60,779 nucleotides of DNA from CAZHHH01 sp964532085. Its GTDB lineage: Bacteria; Bacteroidota; Bacteroidia; Bacteroidales; Marinilabiliaceae. Below the pieces are notes generated by a model. That model was not told the DNA's origin. It worked only from the letters and a program-made list of their open reading frames with translations, and made no database searches. The DNA is taken from NCBI GenBank assembly GCA_964532085.1, contig CAZHHH010000001.1, positions 1-60,779 on the forward strand, read 5' to 3'. The translations under genes were made by a program, and so were the position numbers. Shown one piece after another: positions 18,601 through 25,054 of this stretch; positions within the stretch are counted from its first letter, which is position 1; every line of letters begins with the position of its first letter.

Positions 18601-18900
18601 ACCCCAATCAAAATCAACATTTACAAATGAAAAGCCTTGTGCTGAAACAGACCTGACACGTCGTACATTCGAAGCACCGTTAACAGCCGTTTCTATTGGA
18701 AAAGTTACCAACTGTTCAACCTCTTCGGGTGCCATTCCGGGTGCATCCGTCATCACTACCACTGTTGGTGAAGTAAAATCGGGAAACACATCCAAATTCA
18801 TTCTTCCACTTGTTCTAATGCCCAAAATCACCAACAAAACCGAAAGTAGAAGAATCAAATATTTATTCTTTAACGAAAAACTTATTATTTTATCTAACAT
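15653..18900 (-). CDS. CzcA/CusA-type heavy-metal RND permease (intact; split only by a false gap)
   Basis: Inner-membrane proton-driven metal exporter. The scaffold breaks it into an N-terminal part (785 residues to the gap) and a C-terminal part. The two contig ends share the same 55 nt (16391-16445 and 16546-16600). Removing the N run and one copy joins the frames perfectly through SVLVDAKEGAK, giving about 1030 residues, the normal CzcA length. Other marks are PDFTSPTVVVMTDAPG near the start, the TM4 segment GSLVDDAIIDVENVYKRL, and GQFESEAKASRTLLLTF before the second TM bundle. The relay motif differs from the classic DGAVVMVEN but keeps the acidic pair. Metal specificity is open: Cu/Ag or Zn/Co/Cd. 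Confidence 0.9.
16446..16545. other. Spurious assembly gap (100 N) inside czcA
   Basis: The 55 nt left of the N run (16391-16445) and the 55 nt right of it (16546-16600) are identical. This is the footprint of two contigs that overlap by one k-mer and were scaffolded without merging. Deleting 16446-16600 restores a continuous reading frame. Confidence 0.95.
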
Positions 18901-18910
18901 AATCTACTTT

Positions 18911-20398
18911 TTAATGGAAATGTCCTGCGTGTGGGTCTAATTCTCCTGAGTTTTCTGCAAGCCTTACAATAGTTGCACCTCTTGTTACTATGCGGGAAGT
19001 CTTTGATAACCCACTGATAATCTCAACATTTATCCCATCTTGCTGACCAATTTTCACTTCTGTTTTTTCAAAAAGTTCAGGATGAATTTGTTCATAAACA
19101 AAATAAACTCCTTGCTCCTCAACTAAAGAACTTACAGGAATAAAAATCACCTCTTCTTTTGAGGATGTTTTTATAAAAGTCTCAACAAAACTACCTGAAA
19201 TAAAAGAAGAATTATTTTTAATTCTAAAATATATAGGCAACATAAAATTATCAGAATTAAGACTTTTCCCAACAGAAACCACACTGCCATCAAGCTCTTC
19301 AAGAGAATATATTTTGTTATCTTCTAACAGTTTGAAATTTGCAGAAATGATATTACTCAATGAGTTTGAGTGTTTAGCATCAACATCTACTTCTATTAAT
19401 AAATCATCATTCTTAGCTACTGACGCTATAATAGTACCCTCCTCAATAAACTCGCCATTTTTTACAAAAACATCTTTCAAAAAACCATTGGAATTTGCTC
19501 TTATAATCTCGCCATTTTTAGAAAAAGAGTTTTTATATTTTTCATAAACAGCTTTAGCGTTTTCATATTCAGTTTTAGTTTCTTCAAACTCTTTGGCAGA
19601 AATAATTTTATCTTTGATAAGCGATTTGGCACGATTATATTCCGACTCTGATTTCTTAAAATTGTTTTCCGCTTCAACATATTTCAAAGATGAATTTTCA
19701 TCAGCAAAACCGTGAGATAAAACTGTATATAGATGCTCATTTTTTCCAACTTCTCTTCCTGCAAAAAGATTAGCTGAGTTCCAAACAACTGTTCCTCTAC
19801 TTTTTGCAACAAGCAAAACCTCATCTTCTGTTGACGGCATAACTTTTCCAACGCTTTTTATGACACTTCCAAAATTACCATAATCAACCATTTCTGTTTT
19901 AAAATCAATCTTCCACGACTGTTCTTTGGAAAACACCATTGCACTATTTGAAAAATTGTATTTAGCTTCTACATCTTTTTTAGCCTCTTCAACATTGCTA
20001 TATATTTGCAAATCATCTATTTCAAACTTCGAATTTTCAAACTCGACAATTAACTTAGTATTGCCAACATTTTTGGGATTTATTTCAAAACTCCATATTC
20101 CTAAATGTCTGTTTTTCGCTTCAATTCTCACTTCTTTTTTTGAAGATTCAATAAATTTTAAAAAGATATTTGAGTTTGATAGCGGCTTAAAATTATCCAA
20201 CTTTGTTATATGGATATAACCGTTAGAGACACCTCCTGCAACCAAAGGGTCAATCTCAATAAAAACTTCATAGTAACTATCGTACATTGACAGCACTACT
20301 TGACTAGAAGAATATTCGTATTCTATATTATCTGAGTTATTTTTAGAAGAACACGAAATAAAAAATAAAACAATAATTATAAAGTATAAATTTTTCAT
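18911..20398 (-). CDS. CzcB-like metal efflux adaptor lipoprotein
   Basis: 495 residues, longer than most adaptors. The lipobox at the N-terminus (LFFISCSSK) predicts lipidation at Cys16. An extra N-terminal beta domain (residues about 25-160) precedes the adaptor body and resembles the metal-binding additions seen in CzcB/CusB relatives. It is followed by lipoyl halves, a coiled coil around residues 235-290 (SEYNRAKSLIKDKIISAKEF), and the second lipoyl (ANSNGFLKDVFVKNGEF). The very end is His-rich, DPHAGHFH, a possible metal-binding tail. It stops 10 nt before czcA. Confidence 0.87.
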   Translation of the reverse strand: MKNLYFIIIVLFFISCSSKNNSDNIEYEYSSSQVVLSMYDSYYEVFIEIDPLVAGGVSNGYIHITKLDNFKPLSNSNIFLKFIESSKKEVRIEAKNRHLGIWSFEINPKNVGNTKLIVEFENSKFEIDDLQIYSNVEEAKKDVEAKYNFSNSAMVFSKEQSWKIDFKTEMVDYGNFGSVIKSVGKVMPSTEDEVLLVAKSRGTVVWNSANLFAGREVGKNEHLYTVLSHGFADENSSLKYVEAENNFKKSESEYNRAKSLIKDKIISAKEFEETKTEYENAKAVYEKYKNSFSKNGEIIRANSNGFLKDVFVKNGEFIEEGTIIASVAKNDDLLIEVDVDAKHSNSLSNIISANFKLLEDNKIYSLEELDGSVVSVGKSLNSDNFMLPIYFRIKNNSSFISGSFVETFIKTSSKEEVIFIPVSSLVEEQGVYFVYEQIHPELFEKTEVKIGQQDGINVEIISGLSKTSRIVTRGATIVRLAENSGELDPHAGHFH

Positions 20399-20460
20399 CT
20401 TAATCTATTTAATGATAAAAGTCTAAAACCCTCAAGAATTAGACAGAATAATAAAAAATA

Positions 20461-20880
20461 TCAAAATAGAAAAGATGGCGGGCCTCTATGACTAAAGGTT
20501 ACTACGAAGCAAAAAGGAGAAATTAATATATTATTATCAACCCTTATTTGATTAATAATTAATGGTCTTAATAAATTAATTTCATATTGAGGAATTTCAA
20601 TATTTTTAAATAAATCAACAAAATTATTCTCATCGACCTCAACAGAATTAGATCTAAAAAAATAGTAAGTTTTATCTATAGATGAGTGGTGATGTATTGG
20701 AAAATTTTCAGATTCATTTTCACACTCTGACGGACAATGTCCTAACTGACCTCCTAATGCTTCAATACAGTATGCGTCCTTATCATTATGACTATGCGGC
20801 ATTGCATCGTGAACCATAATAATAAGAAAAGAAAAAAGTAGCCCTAAAGCATAAACTATATTTTTCTTTATTTCTGTCAT
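20461..20880 (-). CDS. Small His-rich exported protein preceding the metal efflux operon
   Basis: 139 residues from the ATG at 20878-20880; a GTG start 9 nt upstream is less likely. An N-terminal hydrophobic helix (YALGLLFSFLIIMV) is followed at once by HDAMPHSHNDKD and later GHCPSECENES and PIHHHSS, so His and Cys cluster just outside the membrane. It ends SHRGPPSFLF. Small proteins of this layout commonly head czc/cus-like operons in Bacteroidales (I recall DUF6769-like or HYC_CC_PP families, not verified). A role as metal chaperone or sensor is inferred from position and composition only. Confidence 0.7.
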   Translation of the reverse strand: MTEIKKNIVYALGLLFSFLIIMVHDAMPHSHNDKDAYCIEALGGQLGHCPSECENESENFPIHHHSSIDKTYYFFRSNSVEVDENNFVDLFKNIEIPQYEINLLRPLIINQIRVDNNILISPFCFVVTFSHRGPPSFLF

Positions 20881-21043
20881 CAAAAGCACTTGTGAATTAT
20901 ATTCAGCACTAAAATAATAAATTTAAAATCAAAAAGTTCAATTATTCTCTTTCTTAAAATTTAATTAACACTTTGAGTTGTTGAAAATGAATCATTTTTT
21001 AATTATGAAAATGATATTGACTATTATAAATATTTAATTATTA

Positions 21044-21254
21044 TTGTCCGATAAAAAATTACTAAGCTGAAAAGATGAGATTTAGCTACGCTGAACTTCG
21101 TTTCTCACTACGTTCGAAATGACAATCAGTTAGTTTAATATTGGGTGGGGGTTGGTTTGCGGCTTTGCCGCAAACCAACCCCCACCCAACAGAATTCTGT
21201 AAAATACAATGTCATTCTGAGCGTAGCGAAGAATCTAAAACTTTAATCGGACAA
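21044..21254. mobile_element. MITE-like nested inverted-repeat element, about 211 bp
   Basis: Outer ends are TTGTCCGAT (21044-21052) and its reverse complement ATCGGACAA (21246-21254), with further imperfect pairing outside. Inside are CTACGTTCGAAATGACA (left) and the related inverted TGTCATTCTGAGCGTAG (right). At the centre lies a perfect 23-bp palindrome arm pair (21141-21163 and 21167-21189) around a TTT loop. No open reading frame is present, so it would be non-autonomous. No transposase is seen in this window. Confidence 0.65.
21141..21189. repeat. Perfect 23-bp inverted repeat with 3-nt loop
   Basis: The left arm begins TTGGGTGGGGGTTGG and ends TTTGCGGC. The right arm is its exact complement after TTT. 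It is very G/C-rich against an AT-rich background and lies at the centre of the nested element 21044-21254. Confidence 0.93.
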
Positions 21255-21297
21255 CAGTAATATTTAATATATTTATTCTTATAAATGAGAGTGAAAA

Positions 21298-21462
21298 ATG
21301 AATCGAAAACCAACTTTAAACAAAAGCATAAGTAAAGAAGATAAATCTTATGCAAAAAAGAATAAAATAAGTCAACTTGTGGAAAGTTTAACAGGCATTA
21401 TTCCGTCAGATATTGATGAACGAAAAAGTTATCGAGGTTATTTATCTAAAAAATATGTATAA
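21298..21462 (+). CDS. Small orphan antitoxin-like protein (DUF6364-like, internally deleted)
   Basis: 54 residues. The start MNRKPTLNKSI and the segment SYAKKNKIS resemble the N-terminal strand and helix of DUF6364/VapB-like antitoxins. The end LVESLTGIIPSDIDERKSY and YLSKKY resembles their C-terminal toxin-binding tail. The usual middle (about 20-30 residues of the second helix, of the type LSKLIESYL) is absent, which suggests an internal deletion. No PIN-domain toxin follows; only a 17-codon frame overlaps its stop. It is probably a decayed toxin-antitoxin remnant. Family assignment is from memory of the motif pattern. Confidence 0.55.
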   Translation: MNRKPTLNKSISKEDKSYAKKNKISQLVESLTGIIPSDIDERKSYRGYLSKKYV

Positions 21463-21529
21463 CAGAGAAATTGCCTATTCTAACTACAAAGAATATCTAA
21501 ACCGATAAACCTCTGTTTTTTACATAGTT

Positions 21530-21685
21530 ACAACAACAGATACAAAACTCTCACCACTGGTGAGAGTTTTGTGTTCCAACATATTCATCACATTTAAAAA
21601 CATTTTGAACAATATTGAAAATGAATCTGTTTTTATCTTCAGCACACCTTTGGGCAATAAGGCTAAATGAGTTAAAATCAGCTAC
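21530..21685 (+). pseudogene. Fragment resembling the middle of a DUF1016 nuclease gene
   Basis: Read in frame from about 21530, the segment gives DTKLSPLVRVLCSNI and ITFKN, which lines up with NTKLSTALRVLSPNI and KAFKDN of the neighbouring DUF1016 protein at 22337-22400. The DNA is similar too (TACAAAACTCTCA and TGAGAGTTTT shared). There is no start or domain, and the frame stops at TGA near 21670. It looks like the relic of a second or earlier copy. Confidence 0.45.
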
Positions 21686-22030
21686 ATACCAATACAACTA
21701 TCTATTTATGGGTGTCCCAATAAGGAATTCAATAAATAGTATAAATATCTGTTTATTTTTTAAAATGTTTCAAAATATTACTATTAGTACAACCCTCTAC
21801 GCTGTGTCTCGCCTTTGGCGAGGGGGTTGATGCTAGCAGATTATTAACCCCATTATGAATTATGGGGTTAATAACATATAACACCGTTCGGTGTTGATGT
21901 ACATAACGTACTTTTTACATAATTTAATTTTACGTATTGAAAATCACCCCGAATGGGGTGAAATACGGATAACCCCGTAATTCATTGCGGGGTAGATAAC
22001 CCCAATGCAAACCAACCCCAAAGTGGGTTG
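21542..22030. repeat. Array of at least seven short palindromes
   Basis: Arms: 21542-21556/21558-21572 (15 bp, perfect, ACAAAACTCTCACCA); 21808-21813/21817-21822 (CTCGCC); 21842-21853/21862-21873 (12 bp, TATTAACCCCAT); 21880-21886/21889-21895 (AACACCG); 21944-21950/21955-21961 (TCACCCC); 21972-21981/21984-21993 (ACCCCGTAAT, one wobble); 22013-22018/22025-22030 (CAACCC). G/C-rich arms alternate with AT-rich spacers. The array runs directly into the DUF1016 gene. Confidence 0.8.
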
Positions 22031-22033
22031 AAT

Positions 22034-22867
22034 ATGAAATCTGTCGTTAAAGAATTAGCTGATTTTATTCAAACCAACGAACCCAAAATCAAAGGTTTTT
22101 CTGACAAAAACCTTTGGCGAATGAAACAGTTCTATGAAACTTACAGAGACTATCCAGAACTCTCATCACTGCTGAGAGAAATTAGTTGGTCTCATAATTT
22201 AGCAATATTTTCAAGGTGTAAAACGATAGAAGAAAAAGAATTTTATCTTAAAATAGGAAAAAAAGAAAACTATAGTTTTAGAGAACTTGAAAGACAGATA
22301 TCAAGTAGCTTATATGAAAGAACTATGATAGGAAATACAAAACTCTCAACAGCGTTGAGAGTTTTATCACCCAACATAACTAAAGCATTTAAAGACAATT
22401 ATGTGTTTGAGTTTCTTAATCTTCCAGAAACTCACAATGAACCGGATTTGCAAAAGGGTTTAGTGAAGCAAATAAAGAACTTCATTCTTGAATTAGGACG
22501 AGACTTTCTTTTCATAGGTGAAGAATACAAAATAGAGGTTGGAAATTCAGATTTTTATATTGACCTATTATTTTATCATCGGACTTTACAGTGTTTGGTA
22601 GCCTTTGAGTTAAAAAACGACAAGTTTAAACCTGAACATTTAGGGCAATTAAATTTTTATTTAAAAGCCTTAGACAGAGACGTAAAAAAGCAAAACGAAA
22701 ACCCGAGTATTGGCGTGTTGCTATGTAAAGGCAAAGACAGTGAAGTAGTTGAATATTCTCTTAGTAGAACTCTATCTCCAACAATGGTATCCGAATATCA
22801 AACACAATTACCCGATAAAAAAATATTACAACAAAAACTGCAAGAAATATTTGATAACAACAAGTAA
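22034..22867 (+). CDS. DUF1016/YhcG-family PDDEXK nuclease, apparently N-terminally truncated
   Basis: 277 residues from ATG 22034; the frame is open back to 21962 but only a TTG at 22028 is available upstream. It shows the DUF1016_N core GFSDKNLWRMKQFYE and LREISWSHNLAIFS, then the nuclease domain with FLFIGEEYKIEVGNSDFYIDLLFYH (as in D...ExK folds), VAFELKNDKF and GQLNFYLKALD. Family members are usually 330-370 residues and start with an about 55-residue helical segment ending WGKSVV. Here the protein begins at KSVVKELADF, exactly where the palindrome array ends. The missing part suggests disruption by that array. DUF1016 proteins are putative nucleases, often in mobile or defence regions; activity is unproven. 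Confidence 0.8.
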   Translation: MKSVVKELADFIQTNEPKIKGFSDKNLWRMKQFYETYRDYPELSSLLREISWSHNLAIFSRCKTIEEKEFYLKIGKKENYSFRELERQISSSLYERTMIGNTKLSTALRVLSPNITKAFKDNYVFEFLNLPETHNEPDLQKGLVKQIKNFILELGRDFLFIGEEYKIEVGNSDFYIDLLFYHRTLQCLVAFELKNDKFKPEHLGQLNFYLKALDRDVKKQNENPSIGVLLCKGKDSEVVEYSLSRTLSPTMVSEYQTQLPDKKILQQKLQEIFDNNK

Positions 22868-22951
22868 AGACAAGTATTTCAATAATTTTTATAGAATAAT
22901 AGGGCATTTTTCTCATTTTATCTCTATATTTTTGTATAAAATATTTTCGTT

Positions 22952-24139
22952 ATGGTAGAAAGAACTGAAAGAGTTGAACAATTGCTCAATTTTACAAGAG
23001 CCTTGATTAGTGGCAAACCGGGAAATCCACTTATTGACAAATATAAATCTTACATTGATACAGTAAACCATACTGAAACGATGGTGGTGCTTGACATTCT
23101 AATAAAAGAAGGAATGCCTGTTGAAACTGTAAAGGAATGGGTACCTAAAATCTTAAATGTCTTTTACAATTCACTTATTAGTTATGAGTGGGAACCTCCA
23201 AGCAAAGAGCATTTTCTATACTATCTAATGGAAGAAAACAGAGAATTAGATAAAATTCTTGATGAGATTAAAGGCATATCAAAAGAAGCTTTTAAAAATG
23301 ATGACGTTGAGCTTTTTGGAAAATTAAGAGAGCTTTTAACAGGGCTTGTTACTTATGAGCTACACTATATTAAAAAAGAGAATATTCTTTTTCCATATAT
23401 TGAAAAAGCATTTGAAGGGCATCGCTGCTTAAGTGTTATGTGGTCTTTTCACGATGATTATAGAGCTGGTCTAAAGGTATTAGACAATCTTTTAGAAGAG
23501 CCATTAAAAAATAAACAAAAGATAAGCAGAGAAATTGGCAAACTGTTTTTTGTATTAAAACCTATTATTTTCAGAGAAGAGCAAATTGTTTTCCCAGTTG
23601 CTTTAAACGCAATATCACAAAAGGATTGGGACGAAATGCTTAATCAAAGTCACAATGTTGGCTGGTGTTATATCACGCCACCTTCACAAAAAAGCAGTAA
23701 TGCAAAAGATGGTGAAGCTATACTTCATAGCGATATTATAGATTTAGAGACGGGACTTTTAGTGCCAAATCAGATAAAATGGATTTTGAATACCATACCA
23801 GTTGATATGACTTATATTGACGAAAATGACGAAGTTAAGTTCTTTTCTGACGGTGAACATAAAATTTTTCACCGTTCAAAAGCTGTAATCGGTCGAACAG
23901 TGCAGAATTGTCATCCACCAGAGAGTGTTTATATGGTTGAGGAGATTCTTGATGCATTCAAAAGTGGGAAACGTAATGTTGCAGATTTTTGGATTACAAT
24001 GAAAGGACGATTTGTTTATATAAGATATTTTGCTGTACGCGATGAAAATGGCGAATACAAAGGTACATTGGAAGTCAGCCAAGATATTACTGATATAAAA
24101 AAGTTAGAAGGGCAAAAAAGATTGTTGGATTGGGAATAA
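22952..24139 (+). CDS. DUF438/hemerythrin/PAS domain protein
   Basis: 395 residues. DUF438 occupies residues 1-75 (LIDKYKSYIDTVNHTETM). A hemerythrin-like four-helix bundle spans about 85-240 with candidate metal ligands in ELHYIKKENILFPYIEK, SFHDDYRAGL and FREEQIVFPVAL. A PAS domain covers about 265-390 (IPVDMTYIDENDEVKFFSDGEH ... GEYKGTLEVSQDIT). The protein is probably a cytosolic O2/NO- or redox-responsive sensor; other members lie beside anaerobic metabolism genes, though here there is no such neighbour. It stops shortly before a remnant antitoxin. A possible -7 element TATTTTTG is at 22927-22934. Confidence 0.85.
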   Translation: MVERTERVEQLLNFTRALISGKPGNPLIDKYKSYIDTVNHTETMVVLDILIKEGMPVETVKEWVPKILNVFYNSLISYEWEPPSKEHFLYYLMEENRELDKILDEIKGISKEAFKNDDVELFGKLRELLTGLVTYELHYIKKENILFPYIEKAFEGHRCLSVMWSFHDDYRAGLKVLDNLLEEPLKNKQKISREIGKLFFVLKPIIFREEQIVFPVALNAISQKDWDEMLNQSHNVGWCYITPPSQKSSNAKDGEAILHSDIIDLETGLLVPNQIKWILNTIPVDMTYIDENDEVKFFSDGEHKIFHRSKAVIGRTVQNCHPPESVYMVEEILDAFKSGKRNVADFWITMKGRFVYIRYFAVRDENGEYKGTLEVSQDITDIKKLEGQKRLLDWE

Positions 24140-24174
24140 TTAAGTAAAACTATTGTTATTTAAAACATTCAATC

Positions 24175-24318
24175 ATGAAAAAAAATAAAAACACTAAATC
24201 TCTTGACCAATTTATTGATGAACAATTTGGTACTAAAGGCACTAAAAAACGAGATAAATTTGAAGAAGAATATAATAAATTCATTCTTCAACAAGGTAAA
24301 ATCAAAAAAATAGTATGA
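24175..24318 (+). CDS. Short HigA-like antitoxin remnant lacking its HTH
   Basis: 47 residues. SLDQFIDEQFGTKGTKKRDKF resembles the N-terminal arm of HigA/XRE antitoxins (LDDFIDEKYGKRGTKKREKF type), which normally continues into an XRE HTH. Here it stops after KIKKIV, so the DNA-binding domain is missing and no HigB toxin is adjacent. Likely a decayed remnant rather than a working gene, but the frame is clean from ATG to TGA. Confidence 0.55.
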   Translation: MKKNKNTKSLDQFIDEQFGTKGTKKRDKFEEEYNKFILQQGKIKKIV

Positions 24319-24376
24319 TAATAACTAACTAAGTAGGTTGTAAAATACATATGCTATAAAAGAAGAAAATTAAAAA

Positions 24377-25054
24377 ATGAAATTCACATATAAACAGAGA
24401 GATGACGACATCGCTTTACAAGATTTAATTTCTGAGGGAGAACATCAAACCCAAGATTTTAAATTTGCAGTAAATGATTCTAAAAAAATTGCTCGTTCTC
24501 TTTCTGCATTTGCAAATACAGATGGTGGCAGATTGCTGTTGGGCGTAAAAGACAATGGCAGAATTGTTGGTGTAGAATCTGACGAAGAGTATTATATGAT
24601 AGAATCTGCAGCAACTCTTTTTTGTAAACCATCTGTTAATTTTGAAACTTATGTATGGGAAGAAGATGGGAAAACTGTTTTAGAAATTAATGTTCCCAAA
24701 AGTGAAAAAAAACCTCACAAAGCACCCGATAAAGACGGAAATTACAAAGTATATGTAAGAGTTAATGACCAAAATTTATTGGCAAATAGTGTATTGCTTA
24801 AAGTTTGGGAACAACAGAAAAGAAAAAAAGGAACATTGTTAAAATTAAACAATGCAGAAGAGGTTCTATTAAAGTATTTGACAGACAATCCTCAAATAAC
24901 TATGAGAGAGTTTCAAGATTTAGCTGGAATAAACAGATGGTTGGCAGAAAAAATAATTGTAAACCTTATGGTTATAGATGTTGTAGGAATGGATTTGAGG
25001 GAAAACGAATGTCTATACTTTTTAAAGAAGAAGAAAAAGAAGGATGAAATTTAA
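24377..25054 (+). CDS. AlbA_2 (Schlafen-like) domain protein with C-terminal winged helix
   Basis: 225 residues. The AlbA_2 domain spans residues about 10-125, with GEHQTQDFKFAVNDSKKIAR, SAFANTDGGRLLLGVKDNG and IVGVESDEEYYMIES; these are the typical E...DFK and AFANT.GG..L.GV motifs. A winged-helix-like region follows (NPQITMREFQDLAGINRWLA). The end is a lysine run. The hrpB start codon lies inside its last codons (overlap 25044-25054), so translation is probably coupled. AlbA_2 proteins bind nucleic acid and occur as regulators or in defence; the specific role here is unknown. Confidence 0.82.
   Translation: MKFTYKQRDDDIALQDLISEGEHQTQDFKFAVNDSKKIARSLSAFANTDGGRLLLGVKDNGRIVGVESDEEYYMIESAATLFCKPSVNFETYVWEEDGKTVLEINVPKSEKKPHKAPDKDGNYKVYVRVNDQNLLANSVLLKVWEQQKRKKGTLLKLNNAEEVLLKYLTDNPQITMREFQDLAGINRWLAEKIIVNLMVIDVVGMDLRENECLYFLKKKKKKDEI

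Noticed and set aside
21615..21830. 71-residue plus-strand ORF
   Set aside because: It runs through repeats and DUF1016 relic sequence, lacks a plausible domain, and ends in the CTCGCC hairpin.
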